Below, in pieces: positions 16,225 through 26,081 of a DNA stretch of 64,000 bases. Every line of letters starts with the position of its first letter. Positions within the stretch are counted from its first letter, which is position 1. The stretch lies in assembly GCF_032813545.1 (NCBI RefSeq), contig NZ_CP136520.1, positions 986,001 to 1,050,000 of the forward strand. Reading direction: 5' to 3'. Made by a program: the position numbers and the translations under genes. The notes beneath the pieces are model-generated. The model was not told the DNA's origin. It worked only from the letters and a program-made list of their open reading frames with translations, and ran no database searches. This DNA comes from Nodosilinea sp. E11 (GTDB lineage Bacteria; Cyanobacteriota; Cyanobacteriia; Phormidesmidales; Phormidesmidaceae).

Positions 16225-16860
16225 ATGACTCAACGCAATAGAACTCGGTTTAACCAGACTCAACTCAATAAAACTCAGTTTAATCAGACTCAACGCTCCC
16301 AGCGATCGCCTAGGTCAGCAGCTGAGTTGGCGGCCCCCGTAGCTGGGTTTACGCTGATCGAAGGGTTGATTGTACTCGTGATCATTGGGCTACTAGCGGC
16401 GATCGCCGCCCCTTCCTGGCTTGATTTTTTGCACCAACGCAAGATCAACGCGACTCAAGACATGCTCTACCAAGCGCTACGGATTACCCAGTCCGACGCC
16501 ATGCAACAGCGTCACGAGCGGCGCTTTAGTCTGCGAGAGCGCGATGGCTACATTGAATGGGCCAACCATCCCGAATCTATCCCGGCAGTGAGGGTGACCA
16601 ATTGGCAGCCTCTAAGCCATGGCGTTGTACTCGCCAACGAAGACAACACTCTCACCAAAAGCAGCGGCATTCACTATACTCGCTTTGACATGCACGGCAA
16701 TCTGAGAGCTAAATGGATTGGTGAGCAGGGCACCATCACGGTCACCGTTACAGGCCAACGACATACCAACCGCTGTGTGATTGTTTCTACAGTGCTTGGT
16801 GCCATGCGCAAAGGCCAGGGCCAGACTAAAGCCAACAGCAATGGACGCTTCTGCTACTAA
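16225..16860 (+). CDS. Type IV pseudopilin (GspH/FimT-like) with long leader
   Basis: The prepilin cleavage motif G-FTLIEGLIVLVIIGLLAA is plain, followed by the usual long hydrophobic helix and a C-terminal head with a late Cys pair (NRCVIV and FCY). It should be processed by the prepilin peptidase and join a type IV pilus or DNA-uptake machine. The leader is unusual: from the ATG at 16225 it has about 41 residues, rich in N, T and Q, made of repeats of the type RFNQTQLNKTQ. The normal pilin leader is about 6-25 residues. The true start could lie further right. Confidence 0.85.
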   Translation: MTQRNRTRFNQTQLNKTQFNQTQRSQRSPRSAAELAAPVAGFTLIEGLIVLVIIGLLAAIAAPSWLDFLHQRKINATQDMLYQALRITQSDAMQQRHERRFSLRERDGYIEWANHPESIPAVRVTNWQPLSHGVVLANEDNTLTKSSGIHYTRFDMHGNLRAKWIGEQGTITVTVTGQRHTNRCVIVSTVLGAMRKGQGQTKANSNGRFCY

Positions 16861-16930
16861 CTTCAACACCCATTCGGCGCAAAAGCGAGTTTAATGGGTT
16901 AGCACCGTGAGTGGTTGAGGAAGCGTGGCC

Positions 16931-17122
16931 ATGACAGAACGAAACGAAGGTTGGTACATCATTCAAACCCGGGACGGCAGCTGTGAGGTGCTGTCTGCCG
17001 AGCACGTCAGTCGTGACAAACTTCAGGATCAACGCCCCGTATGGGGACCCTATGCAACTCAAAACGAGGCGATCGCCCGCCGGGTAGGACTCATTCGCAG
17101 CGGCAAATGTAACCCCGTCTAG
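16931..17122 (+). CDS. Small conserved protein of unknown function
   Basis: The ATG at 16931 gives a 63-residue soluble protein, [20 protein letters not shown] and so on, ending GKCNPV. It looks like a short conserved cyanobacterial protein that I cannot name: W-Y-I-I at the front, a [20 protein letters not shown] block that resembles a beta-hairpin plus helix. Its TAG stop overlaps the stop of the convergent GDP-fucose synthase gene in the shared palindrome CTAG. Confidence 0.6.
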   Translation: MTERNEGWYIIQTRDGSCEVLSAEHVSRDKLQDQRPVWGPYATQNEAIARRVGLIRSGKCNPV

Positions 17123-18078
17123 GCCTCGGCGGCCTCGCGCCCGCGCAGAGAATCGTAGTTTTGCAAGAACCAGGCGTAGGTCTGTTCAATGCCGGTTTTA
17201 AGATCGGTCTTAGCCTGCCACCCAGCGGAGTTGAGCCGCGACACGTCGAGCAGCTTTCGGGGGGTGCCGTCGGGTTTAGTGGAGTCAAATACCAGCTCAC
17301 CCTCATAGCCCACCACGGATTGCATGGTCAGGGCTAGGGCTTTGATCGAGACCTCTTGACCAGTACCCACGTTAACGAAGTCTACGTCGTCGTAGGTATT
17401 CATCAAAAATATCAGGGCGTCGGCCAGGTCATCGACGTAGAGAAATTCGCGCAGAGGGGTGCCCGTGCCCCAGATAGTCACGGTGGGGTCGCCGTTGACC
17501 TTGGCCTCGTGGAACTTGCGCATGAGGGCGGGCAGTACGTGGGAGTTGGCCAAATCAAAGTTGTCGTTGAGGCCGTAGAGGTTGGTGGGCATCGCTGAGA
17601 TAAAGTTGACCCCGTACTGGCGACAGTAGTTTTCGCAGAGCTTGAGACCGGCAATTTTGGCGATCGCATAGGGCTCATTGGTCGGCTCTAAATTCCCCGT
17701 TAGCAGATACTCCTCTTTCATCGGCTGGGGGCACAGCTTTGGATAAATGCAGGATGACCCCAAAAACAGCAGCTTTTGCGCCCCGTAGCGGTAGGCGCTG
17801 TGAATGATATTGGCCTCAATCATCAAATTGTCGTAGAGAAACTCAGCCCGATAGGTATTGTTGGCCTGAATACCACCGACCTTTGCCGCTGCCAAAAAGA
17901 CGTAATCTGGCTTCTCAGTAGCGAAGAACTCATCCACTGCGGCCTGATTGCGCAGGTCTAGCTCTCGGCTAGAGCGCAGCAGCAAATTCCCATAGCCCTG
18001 GGCCTTGAGTGTTCTGACCAGGGCACTACCAACCAGACCACGGGAGCCAGCAACGTAAATTTTAGAGTGAGTATCCAT
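17119..18078 (-). CDS. fcl: GDP-L-fucose synthase
   Basis: The enzyme makes GDP-L-fucose from GDP-4-keto-6-deoxymannose with NADPH, in nucleotide-sugar supply for surface polysaccharide. The ATG at 18078 gives [20 protein letters not shown], with the Rossmann GxxGLVG motif. [11 protein letters not shown] and the YAIAKIAG box hold the catalytic Ser, Tyr and Lys. Length (about 319) is normal. No GDP-mannose dehydratase gene is adjacent, though it often pairs with fcl. The stop codon overlaps that of the convergent small gene. Confidence 0.95.
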   Translation of the reverse strand: MDTHSKIYVAGSRGLVGSALVRTLKAQGYGNLLLRSSRELDLRNQAAVDEFFATEKPDYVFLAAAKVGGIQANNTYRAEFLYDNLMIEANIIHSAYRYGAQKLLFLGSSCIYPKLCPQPMKEEYLLTGNLEPTNEPYAIAKIAGLKLCENYCRQYGVNFISAMPTNLYGLNDNFDLANSHVLPALMRKFHEAKVNGDPTVTIWGTGTPLREFLYVDDLADALIFLMNTYDDVDFVNVGTGQEVSIKALALTMQSVVGYEGELVFDSTKPDGTPRKLLDVSRLNSAGWQAKTDLKTGIEQTYAWFLQNYDSLRGREAAEA

Positions 18079-18255
18079 AAACGTTAGTTGAGATAGCAAT
18101 TACATCAGCACTCAATTAGACAAGCAGACCCCATTGGCATGAGTCTGGCACTGGCCTTGGGCAATGACAATAGGCTGCCTTTAGAGTTTAGTCGTAGTTC
18201 ACAATGGGCTTGAGGCTACTCTAAAATTTTCCACCCCCTGACGCACTCTGACGCT

Positions 18256-21200
18256 ATGCTCCCATCCTTTCTCTCTGGCCAGCGCTGGCAGTTCTGGATC
18301 GATCGCGGTGGCACCTTTACCGATATTGTGGCCCGCCGCCCCGATGGTCAGATTGCGATCCACAAGCTGCTGTCAGAAAATCCCGATCGCTACGCCGATG
18401 CCCCCATTCAGGGCATCCGCGACCTGCTGGGGCTGGGGCCACAAGACCCTATCCCCGCCGAGGCGATTGAGGCGGTAAAGATGGGGACGACCGTGGCCAC
18501 CAATGCGCTGCTAGAGCGGAAGGGCGATCGCACCCTTCTTCTGACAACGCAGGGATTCCGCGATGCCCTCCGCATTGGCTACCAAAACCGCCCGGATATT
18601 TTTGCCCGCCACATTGAGCTGCCCGAAATGCTCTACGAACGGGCGATCGAGGTGAACGAACGACTCAGCGCCCAAGGTGACGTACTGGTTGCTCTAAATA
18701 CAGCGGAAGAAGAACGGCTGATCGGAGAACTCCAACAAGCCTTTGATTCTGGCATTCGGGCCTGTGCGATCGCGCTGCTCCACGGCTATCGCTACCCCGC
18801 CCACGAGCTGCGCCTGGGGGAACTCGCCCGCCAGGTCGGCTTTACCCAAATTTCTCTTTCCCACCAGGTCAGCCCGTTAATTAAGCTCGTCAGCCGAGGC
18901 GACACAACGGTGGTGGATGCCTATCTGTCACCGATTTTGCGGCGTTATGTGGATCGGGTGGCGGCGCAATTAAGGACTGGGTCTGAGACAGAGCTAGCTC
19001 TGCCTCAGACCCAGTTAATGTTCATGCAATCCAACGGCGGCCTGACCGATGCGGCGCTGTTTCGGGGCAAAGACAGCATTCTCTCGGGGCCAGCGGGGGG
19101 TGTAGTTGGCGCAGTGCAGACCAGCCGCCAGGCTGGGTACGATCGCATGATTGGCTTCGACATGGGCGGCACCTCTACAGACGTGTCCCACTACCGGGGC
19201 GAGTACGAGCGCACCTTTGAAACCGAAGTAGCCGGGGTGCGGCTGCGGGCTCCGATGATGGCGATCCACACCGTGGCGGCGGGGGGCGGCTCAATAGTGA
19301 GTTTTGACGGTAGCCGCTACCGGGTGGGGCCAGAGTCGGCGGGGGCGTATCCGGGGCCGGCCTGCTACCGCCACGGTGGACCGCTGGCGGTGACCGACTG
19401 CAATGTGATGGTCGGTAAGCTTCAGCCCGAGTTTTTTCCCCAGGTGTTTGGGCCGGGGGGGAATCAGCCATTGGATGTCGAGGTGGTGGGCAAGAAGTTT
19501 GCGACCCTGGCGGAGGAAATCCATGCGGCAACAGGGGATGTGCGTAGCCCTGAGCAGGTGGCGGCAGGTTTTTTGGCGATCGCCGTCGAAAAGATGGCCA
19601 ACGCGATCAAAAAAATCTCGGTACAGCGAGGCTACGACGTTTCAGACTATGTGCTGTGCAGCTTTGGCGGGGCCGGGGGCCAGCACGCCTGCCTAATCGC
19701 CGACGCCCTGGGCATGACGGAGATATTTCTGCACCCCTACGCCGGGGTGCTGTCGGCCTACGGTATGGGGCTGGCAGATGTCAGGTCGCTGAACGAGCGA
19801 TCGGTTGAGTTACCCCTGGGTGAAGATACGCTGCCGCAGATTCAGCAAACTGTAGAATCCCTGGCCACCAAAGGTTTAGAAGAACTACAGCAACAGGGCT
19901 TTGCAATTGAAGATTTCCCGATGCCCCTCACCCCTAGCCCCTCTCCCCGAGGGCGAGGGGAACCAGAGCATTCAAAATCCAACCTTCAAAATTCAAAACG
20001 GCCTCTGGTGTTGCCCCGGCTGCTGCTGAAGTATGAGGGCACCGATTCGGTGCTGGCGGTGGAGTTGGCTGGGGTAGAGACGATGCGATCACAGTTCACT
20101 ACCCTGCACCGCCAGCGCTACGGCTTTGCCCAAGACACTAAGCGCCTGATTGTCGATACCGCTGCCGTCGAAGTCGTCGGCCACACCCACAGTCCCGACG
20201 AGCCGGAGATTCACACGGTTCGCACCACCCCTCTGGTGCCAAAAACCACCGTGCCGGGCTACACCGCCGATGCGTGGCACGACACACCGGTTTACCATCG
20301 TGAGGATTTGTGTTCTGGGGATGCGATCGCAGGCCCTGCCCTGATCATCGAACCCACCGGCACCAACGTCGTCGAACCAGGGTGGGAGGCCACTTTCACC
20401 CTCAAAGGGCATTTGATCTTAAAGAAAGACACCTCACGTAAAAGGTCCGTGGGTTTCGCTAGCGAAGAGACTGTGGACCATAGCACAGTGGAAACTAGCT
20501 CAACCCACGCTACCCCTCCAAAATGCAAAATCCAACATCCAAAATTGCCTGATCCCGTCTTGCTCGAAATCTTCAATAACCTCTTTCGCGCCGTAGCCGA
20601 GGAGATGGGGATCACGCTGCAAAACACCAGCTACTCGGTGAATATCAAAGAGCGGCTCGATTTCTCTTGTGCAGTGTTTGATCAAAACGGGCAGTTGGTG
20701 GCTAATGCACCCCACATTCCGGTCCACCTGGGGTCGATGGGCGAGAGCGTGCGGAGTTTGATTGAGGCCAAGGGCGATCGCCTCAAACCCGGCGATGTGT
20801 ATCTGCAAAACAACCCCTACAACGGCGGCACGCATTTGCCAGATATCACGGTGATTACGCCGGTCTTTTTGGGAGAGACCCTCCCCTCCCCCTCCCCAGA
20901 GGGGACAGCCCCCTCCCCGCTCCCCACTCCCCGCTCCCCCCTTTTCTACGTCGCCTCCCGTGGTCACCACGCCGACATCGGCGGCATCACCCCCGGCTCC
21001 ATGCCCTCGCACAGCACCAGCATTGAAGAAGAGGGCGTGCTGCTCGACAACGTGCAGTTGGTGGATCAGGGTCACTTTCTCGAATCTGAGCTTTTAACAA
21101 TCCTTACGACTGCCCCGTATCCCGTGCGGAACTCGACGCAGAACATGGCCGACCTCCAGGCACAGATTGCGGCCAACGAAAAGGGAGCGCAAGAACTGCA

Positions 21201-22134
21201 AAAACTGGTCAATCACTACGGCCTCGACACCGTACAGACCTACATGCAGCATGTGCAAGACAACGCCGAAGCATGCGTGCGGCGGGTAATCGAGCGCCTC
21301 CAGGATGGTCACTTCACCTACCCCATGGATGACGGTAGCCAAATTGCCGTCCAGGTCACCGTCAACCGTGAACAGCGCAGCGCCTGCATTGACTTTACTG
21401 GCACCTCGCCCCAGCGGCCCAGCAACTTCAACGCGCCGACAGCGGTGTGCAAAGCAGCGGTGCTCTACGTGTTTCGCACCCTGGTGGATGACGATATTCC
21501 CCTCAATGCGGGCTGTCTAAAACCGCTAGAAATTGTGATTCCGGCAGGCTCCATGCTGAACCCCAGCTATCCGGCAGCGGTGGTGGCGGGCAATGTGGAG
21601 GTGTCTCAGGCGGTGACCGATGCGTTGTACGGGGCCTTGGGGGCGATCGCCGCCTCCCAGGGCACCATGAACAACGTCACCTTTGGCAATCAGCATCACC
21701 AGTACTACGAAACCATCTGCGGCGGCTCCGGGGCTGGCCCCGGCTTCCCCGGTACCGATGCGGTACACACCCACATGACCAACTCGCGCCTCACCGACCC
21801 CGAGGTGCTGGAGTGGCGGTTTCCGGTGCTGCTGCGGGAGTTTGCCATTCAACCGGGCAGCGGCGGAGCTGGAGAATTTTCGGGCGGCAACGGCATTATC
21901 CGCAGGATCGAATTTCGCGAACCGATGACGGCAGCGATTCTCTCGAACCATCGCCGGGTACCGCCCTTTGGGTTAGCTGGCGGTCAGCCAGGACAGGTGG
22001 GTAAGAATACTGTAATTCGCGCCAATGGCCAGGTGGAGGTGCTACCGGGTCAGGCCACGGTGGCCGTAGAACCAGGGGACTGCATTCAAATTGTGACGCC
22101 GGGGGGTGGCGGCTACGGCTACTCAAACAAGTAA
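18256..22134 (+). CDS. Fused hydantoinase A/B, 5-oxoprolinase
   Basis: The 1292-residue enzyme should hydrolyse 5-oxoproline to glutamate using ATP. The HyuA-like half includes [19 protein letters not shown] and [14 protein letters not shown] with the conserved Gly and Asp residues; the HyuB-like half starts about residue 765 ([12 protein letters not shown]) and includes [10 protein letters not shown]. Three stretches do not belong to the family: about residues 554-582, 723-763 (at the A-B joint) and 874-896. They are encoded by bases that look like intergenic repeats, inserted in frame. The stop codon TAA is the first three bases of a MITE-like element. Confidence 0.9.
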   Translation: MLPSFLSGQRWQFWIDRGGTFTDIVARRPDGQIAIHKLLSENPDRYADAPIQGIRDLLGLGPQDPIPAEAIEAVKMGTTVATNALLERKGDRTLLLTTQGFRDALRIGYQNRPDIFARHIELPEMLYERAIEVNERLSAQGDVLVALNTAEEERLIGELQQAFDSGIRACAIALLHGYRYPAHELRLGELARQVGFTQISLSHQVSPLIKLVSRGDTTVVDAYLSPILRRYVDRVAAQLRTGSETELALPQTQLMFMQSNGGLTDAALFRGKDSILSGPAGGVVGAVQTSRQAGYDRMIGFDMGGTSTDVSHYRGEYERTFETEVAGVRLRAPMMAIHTVAAGGGSIVSFDGSRYRVGPESAGAYPGPACYRHGGPLAVTDCNVMVGKLQPEFFPQVFGPGGNQPLDVEVVGKKFATLAEEIHAATGDVRSPEQVAAGFLAIAVEKMANAIKKISVQRGYDVSDYVLCSFGGAGGQHACLIADALGMTEIFLHPYAGVLSAYGMGLADVRSLNERSVELPLGEDTLPQIQQTVESLATKGLEELQQQGFAIEDFPMPLTPSPSPRGRGEPEHSKSNLQNSKRPLVLPRLLLKYEGTDSVLAVELAGVETMRSQFTTLHRQRYGFAQDTKRLIVDTAAVEVVGHTHSPDEPEIHTVRTTPLVPKTTVPGYTADAWHDTPVYHREDLCSGDAIAGPALIIEPTGTNVVEPGWEATFTLKGHLILKKDTSRKRSVGFASEETVDHSTVETSSTHATPPKCKIQHPKLPDPVLLEIFNNLFRAVAEEMGITLQNTSYSVNIKERLDFSCAVFDQNGQLVANAPHIPVHLGSMGESVRSLIEAKGDRLKPGDVYLQNNPYNGGTHLPDITVITPVFLGETLPSPSPEGTAPSPLPTPRSPLFYVASRGHHADIGGITPGSMPSHSTSIEEEGVLLDNVQLVDQGHFLESELLTILTTAPYPVRNSTQNMADLQAQIAANEKGAQELQKLVNHYGLDTVQTYMQHVQDNAEACVRRVIERLQDGHFTYPMDDGSQIAVQVTVNREQRSACIDFTGTSPQRPSNFNAPTAVCKAAVLYVFRTLVDDDIPLNAGCLKPLEIVIPAGSMLNPSYPAAVVAGNVEVSQAVTDALYGALGAIAASQGTMNNVTFGNQHHQYYETICGGSGAGPGFPGTDAVHTHMTNSRLTDPEVLEWRFPVLLREFAIQPGSGGAGEFSGGNGIIRRIEFREPMTAAILSNHRRVPPFGLAGGQPGQVGKNTVIRANGQVEVLPGQATVAVEPGDCIQIVTPGGGGYGYSNK

Positions 22135-22242
22135 TACCAAACCCGAGTCATCACATAACTCCAATTCCCAACAGGCAGATTATGGTGGGCAAACGGTGTT
22201 TGCCCAACCCAACCGGGGCTAGCCAAGTCGGATTCGGTATAA
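22132..22242. repeat. MITE-like element family C, copy 1
   Basis: The element begins TAATACCAAACCCGA and ends TCGGATTCGGTATAA, imperfect inverted ends. The middle has GGGCAAACGGTGTTTGCCC. It is inverted relative to the copies at 43831 and 47513. Its first bases TAA are the stop codon of the 5-oxoprolinase gene. The bases to 22420 hold nothing else that I can name. Confidence 0.7.
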
Positions 22243-22420
22243 AGTGCAAGGCTGAAAATAAACACCTGAAACAATCTGTACGGTGGCTATTTCACTACAT
22301 CCCGTTCGGGTGACATGCTCACGCCAAGACCAATTCACCGCTAAATTTAGCCAACCAAAAATCTCTAATTAGCCCAGATGTTCTACGCTTAAGGCATATT
22401 TTTTCTCTAAGGGCGACTTA

Positions 22421-23236
22421 ATGCGTGTTGAAGCTTGCTGTCAGGCCCTCTTTGAGCACCTACTGCCCGATCTCGACCCCCAGCGACAGGGGCTTTGTAT
22501 TGATGTGGGGGTAGGCACCTTTGCCTTTTACTGCGAACTATTTGCTCGCCTGGGCTATACCACTGTCGCCGTTGAACCTTCCCCTACCGATAAGTTGCGC
22601 GCGGTTTGCCAGCAATACCCCATCCAGCTGATCGAGCAGTGCCTTTCCGATCGCGTCGGCACCCAGACCCTGCATATGGGCCAGTTTGCCAACTTAGCTA
22701 ACAGCAACTTCAGCTCGCTGGCCGCCGACTGGTTTGGGGCCTCGGGCACCACCCGCGAAGTGCCCACCCTCGATCTGTCTACGCTGCTAGAGCAAGTGGG
22801 CGCAACCCGCATCACCGCCGTTAAGATCGATATTGAAGGGTGGGAACCCGTAGTGATTCAACAGTTTGCCGAGCTGCCCCCGGAGCTACTGCCTCAGGTG
22901 GTGATGTTTGAGTACGGCGGCGGCGGCAGTCGTGCCCTAGGCGAAAAGGGTTGGTCGCCCCGGTTTTTTGAGGGCACCATGACCTGCCTCAAGACCCTAC
23001 AACAGTTGGGTTACGACTTTAGCATCATGGTTGACTACGCCTCGGGCACCCAGGCCAAGGTGTTTGACCTGCAAGCACTAGCCTTAGCTCAGGAGTCGCC
23101 CTTTTACCCCAATGGCGTCTACGGCAATATTCTTTGCTTTTATCAACAGCGCTTTGCGGCAGATCCCATTCGCCGCCTCTGTGCTCCCTATGGGGGCGGC
23201 CTGGCCAACTGGCTGGTGAGCAAGCTGGTGTCTTAG
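22421..23236 (+). CDS. FkbM family methyltransferase
   Basis: The protein has the FkbM pattern: CIDVGVGTFAFYCELFARLG as the SAM-binding loop, VAVEPSP as the acidic strand, and KIDIEGWEPVVIQ as the family's characteristic DIEGxE block. It is soluble, 271 residues, and probably methylates a sugar or another small molecule. Neighbours do not fix the substrate; a convergent coiled-coil gene is 13 bp away. Start is the ATG, with no good alternative. Confidence 0.85.
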   Translation: MRVEACCQALFEHLLPDLDPQRQGLCIDVGVGTFAFYCELFARLGYTTVAVEPSPTDKLRAVCQQYPIQLIEQCLSDRVGTQTLHMGQFANLANSNFSSLAADWFGASGTTREVPTLDLSTLLEQVGATRITAVKIDIEGWEPVVIQQFAELPPELLPQVVMFEYGGGGSRALGEKGWSPRFFEGTMTCLKTLQQLGYDFSIMVDYASGTQAKVFDLQALALAQESPFYPNGVYGNILCFYQQRFAADPIRRLCAPYGGGLANWLVSKLVS

Positions 23237-23248
23237 CGACCTGAGCGG

Positions 23249-23896
23249 TTACGCCTTAAACCCTTCGGGCACCTGCTCATCGTAGTAGTAGTGCCCCAGC
23301 GCAGCGACGGGTTCTTCGGCGACCACCTCGCTCCCTGTAGGGGCAGCGGCGACTAGAAAGGCAGCCGGGTCAGATCGGTAAGCCGCTAGCAGCGCTTTTT
23401 CCTCGCTAGAGAGGTCAGGAGAACTGTCTTCTTCAATTTCTTGGAGAGTCGCTTCGATTAGCTCCATCTGCTCTTCGGCGATGCTGAGCTCGTGATGGGT
23501 GTCTGCACTGAGCAGTTGTTCGAGGGGTTGCAGCTCGGCTACATGGTTTGTGAGGGCTTGTAGCTTTTCCTCGTAGGTTTTTGTCAACTGCTGAAGTTCT
23601 TGCCGGTGCTGGGCCTCTTGCTGGGCAAGTGCCGCTTGTAGAGAAGTCTCCTGCTGATTGAGGGTCGTTTGAAGGGCCGCTTTCTCGGCCTCAAGGGCTT
23701 GGAGTTTAGCTTGCTGGGTCTTGAGCGCTTTGAGCAGGGGAACGACCTGTCCCTTGAGGGTCATATGATCGACATCGAGCTGGTGGAATCGTTCCGACAG
23801 GTTGACGTAGGCGCGGCATAGACGGGTATAGCGCTCCACCATCTGATTGACGTGCTGAAAATTTCTCACTGCCGTCTCCAGGCGATCGGTGGCCAT
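23249..23896 (-). CDS. Coiled-coil protein of unknown function
   Basis: I do not recognise this 215-residue protein. Residues 15-130 form a long predicted coiled coil rich in Gln, Leu and Glu (QQAKLQALEAEKAALQTTLN). The C-terminal 80 residues are acidic and then end in ALGHYYYDEQVPEGFKA, which could be a short docking tail. No signal or membrane segment. It is convergent with the FkbM gene; base use matches the host, so it is probably a native structural or adaptor protein. Confidence 0.6.
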   Translation of the reverse strand: MATDRLETAVRNFQHVNQMVERYTRLCRAYVNLSERFHQLDVDHMTLKGQVVPLLKALKTQQAKLQALEAEKAALQTTLNQQETSLQAALAQQEAQHRQELQQLTKTYEEKLQALTNHVAELQPLEQLLSADTHHELSIAEEQMELIEATLQEIEEDSSPDLSSEEKALLAAYRSDPAAFLVAAAPTGSEVVAEEPVAALGHYYYDEQVPEGFKA

Positions 23897-24227
23897 AACA
23901 ACATCCTGCGGGTGGGAGAAATTGGGTCAAGGGGGAATGGCCCTGATGCTGCCCGCGCCACGGTAGCTCGGTTAGACAAAAGGGGCTATCAGTAGTTGCC
24001 AGTAAATTGAGTCGCTCCTTAACTATCATGTTTATCCTCAAAAATTCAAGCGACAGAGGATACATCTAGCCATATCTAGCCATATATTTAGGCAATGTAG
24101 TTAGACGATATAGTTCAGGCCTTTGGAGGCTACCACCGTCAGCCAGCTGAACCAGTGCATCTCCCCGACCCAAACCTCTGCTAGTGACAGGTTGTATTTC
24201 AGTGGCGGTTTTGGTTAATGTGTCAGA
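23897..24227. other. Intergenic region between divergent genes
   Basis: This spacer separates the coiled-coil gene from the small membrane protein gene. The right half is antisense to a possible longer reading frame but I trust none of the ORFs there. Short repeats ATCTAGCCATAT occur twice near 24066-24090. Otherwise nothing is recognised; both promoters probably lie here. Confidence 0.4.
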
Positions 24228-24683
24228 ATGAAGGTGGTTACCAGCCCACCCCGCTCCCCCTTCGGTAGTGCTGTGCGTACCTACAAAAGCCAAAAGATTG
24301 ACCAAAACGCCGACTACCCCTGCCCCTGTCGTCGCAACGGTCGCATTAAGCCGATTACTCTGACTGAAGCCTTTGGCTGCGATCGCTGCCAACAGATTTT
24401 TGTTGTTCAAGACGATGGCTATGTCATTGAGCAGCTTTCTACCCATTACCCCTATAAGCGCATCTGGCGCTGGACCGGCCAACAGTGGCGTTTAGACCGG
24501 TCTTCGCTCAGCGTTAGCTATCTGCCCCTAGTGGTGCTGGCAGCCTTTGGCATTATGGTGTTCTTTTTATTGCTAGCTACCCTACAGACCCCCAACAGCA
24601 CCCCTTCGGCAGCACGGCTGCTGACCACCCTGGCCGTATCGGTGGCCGTGGTAGGGATGTTTTGGCTGGCCTCACGGCGCTAG
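24228..24683 (+). CDS. Small two-helix membrane protein with Cys-rich N-terminus
   Basis: The 151-residue protein has CPCRRNGRI and CDRCQQIF near the front (a four-cysteine zinc-ribbon-like arrangement, CxC and CxxC), then a Trp-rich segment (RIWRWTGQQWRLDRS), then two membrane helices (about residues 97-118 and 127-148). It is probably a membrane protein with a metal-binding cytoplasmic head. The family is known to me only as a cyanobacterial hypothetical. The ProA-like gene follows after 4 bp, so they are probably co-transcribed. Confidence 0.65.
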   Translation: MKVVTSPPRSPFGSAVRTYKSQKIDQNADYPCPCRRNGRIKPITLTEAFGCDRCQQIFVVQDDGYVIEQLSTHYPYKRIWRWTGQQWRLDRSSLSVSYLPLVVLAAFGIMVFFLLLATLQTPNSTPSAARLLTTLAVSVAVVGMFWLASRR

Positions 24684-24687
24684 GCCC

Positions 24688-25944
24688 ATGACACAGTTAG
24701 GCAGCCAGGCAGACTTTAGCGCAGCGGTTGGTCAAGTTCGTGAAGCGAGCCACACCCTAGTGACTGCCGGTGTCGATCTCCAGAGCAAGCTGCTAGAGAC
24801 CGTCGCCACTGAGCTAGAAGCCAGCCTTGACGACATTCTCGAAGCAAATACCCTCGACCTAGAGGCCAGCCTCGATATGGCGGTACCCGATCGGGTGCTC
24901 GACTGGCTCAAACTCACCCCAGAACGCTTACAGACCGCCGCCAAAATTTTGCGCCGCCTTGCCTATTTGGGCGACCCTCGAGGACTGCTGCTCCCGGCTC
25001 CAAGCCGCCTGAGTAAGGCGATATCGGGCTACGGCCAGGTGGTTCCTTTGGGGGTGGTGGCTCTAGTCTATGAAGCGTTTCCCGAACTGGCGGCGATTAT
25101 GGCAGGGCTGTGCCTGCGCACGGGCAATGGCCTGATTCTCAAGGGCGGCAACGAGGCCAGCCAAACCAATCAGGTGATTTTGCAAGCCCTACACCAAGCC
25201 CTCGACCAGCTAGGCCTGCCCCAGCACTGTATTTTCTCCCTCACCGAAGAACAGGGGGATATGGCTCGCACCTGGCTGTTACAAGAGCCAGGCATCGACT
25301 TGATCATTCCCTACGGCAGGCCTGGTCTGGTGCAGCAGGTGGTGCGCCAGGCCGGGGTGCCAGTGCTGCCCACCGCTATCGGCAACTGCTACCTCTACTG
25401 GTCGGCCACCGGCCACCTCGATACCGTTACTCACATGATTATTGATAGCCACCGGGGCGAACCCGATGCCGTCAATGCGATCGAAAAAGTTTTGATCCAC
25501 CGCAGTTGTAGCCCCTCAGCCGTGGTGCAACTCTGCCATACCCTGTGGGATCAAGACTTTGAAGTGCTGGCCGACGGTGCTCTGCTGGCCGATTTGCCCA
25601 ATGTGAAGTCGGCCACTGAAGCCGATTGGCACCGCCCCTTTTTGAGTAAAACCGTCGCCCTTAGTCTGGTCGAAAATGGCCCAGCCGCCGCTGCCTTTAT
25701 CAATCGCCACAGCAGTGGGCACGCCAATGCCCTAGCCACCGAAAGCTACGCCGAAAGCAGCCGTTTTACCCAGCTAACCTGTAGCGCAGTAGTCTATATC
25801 AACACTTCGCCTCGGTTTGTGCGCAACCCGGCCCAGTCGTCTAGCATTGCCCTGGGGATGACAGCCCAGCGGGGCCGTTGCAGCGGATTTGTGGGCCTCA
25901 GCGCCCTGCTCACCACCCAGCACATTTTGCAGGGTCTGGAGTAA
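24688..25944 (+). CDS. proA: ProA-like gamma-glutamyl phosphate reductase paralogue
   Basis: The family reduces gamma-glutamyl phosphate to glutamate semialdehyde for proline. This 418-residue protein has the fold signals VVPLGVVALVYEAFPE, RTGNGLILKGGNEASQTN and the HRGEPDAVNAIEKVLIH block. In standard ProA that block reads CNAxETLLVH, with the catalytic Cys; here the position is Val (AVNA), though a Cys lies nine residues on (HRSCSP). The C-terminal part also departs from the usual NASTRF...GAEIGIST. It may be an inactive or altered paralogue. A small membrane-protein gene is just upstream. Confidence 0.8.
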   Translation: MTQLGSQADFSAAVGQVREASHTLVTAGVDLQSKLLETVATELEASLDDILEANTLDLEASLDMAVPDRVLDWLKLTPERLQTAAKILRRLAYLGDPRGLLLPAPSRLSKAISGYGQVVPLGVVALVYEAFPELAAIMAGLCLRTGNGLILKGGNEASQTNQVILQALHQALDQLGLPQHCIFSLTEEQGDMARTWLLQEPGIDLIIPYGRPGLVQQVVRQAGVPVLPTAIGNCYLYWSATGHLDTVTHMIIDSHRGEPDAVNAIEKVLIHRSCSPSAVVQLCHTLWDQDFEVLADGALLADLPNVKSATEADWHRPFLSKTVALSLVENGPAAAAFINRHSSGHANALATESYAESSRFTQLTCSAVVYINTSPRFVRNPAQSSSIALGMTAQRGRCSGFVGLSALLTTQHILQGLE

Positions 25945-26011
25945 TGTCCTGATTCCCGGCAGTCCTAATATCTCACCTGTAGGTCATTTCTAGCTTGATG
26001 GTTTAGACACG

Positions 26012-26052
26012 AAACAAGCGGGACGTTACCTTTGGCAACGTCCCGCTTGTTT
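26012..26052. terminator. Bidirectional terminator between proA and the desaturase gene
   Basis: AAACAAGCGGGACGTT pairs perfectly with AACGTCCCGCTTGTTT across a 9-bp loop, giving a 16-bp stem with A/T-rich ends. It lies between convergent genes and serves both directions. Confidence 0.9.
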
Positions 26053-26081
26053 AAAGCCCATACTGGCCTAAGAATAACCGT

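Noticed and set aside
20500-21075. A 191-codon minus-strand frame within 5-oxoprolinase
   Set aside because: Shadow of the hydantoinase B half, including the Gly-rich reading of inserted repeats.
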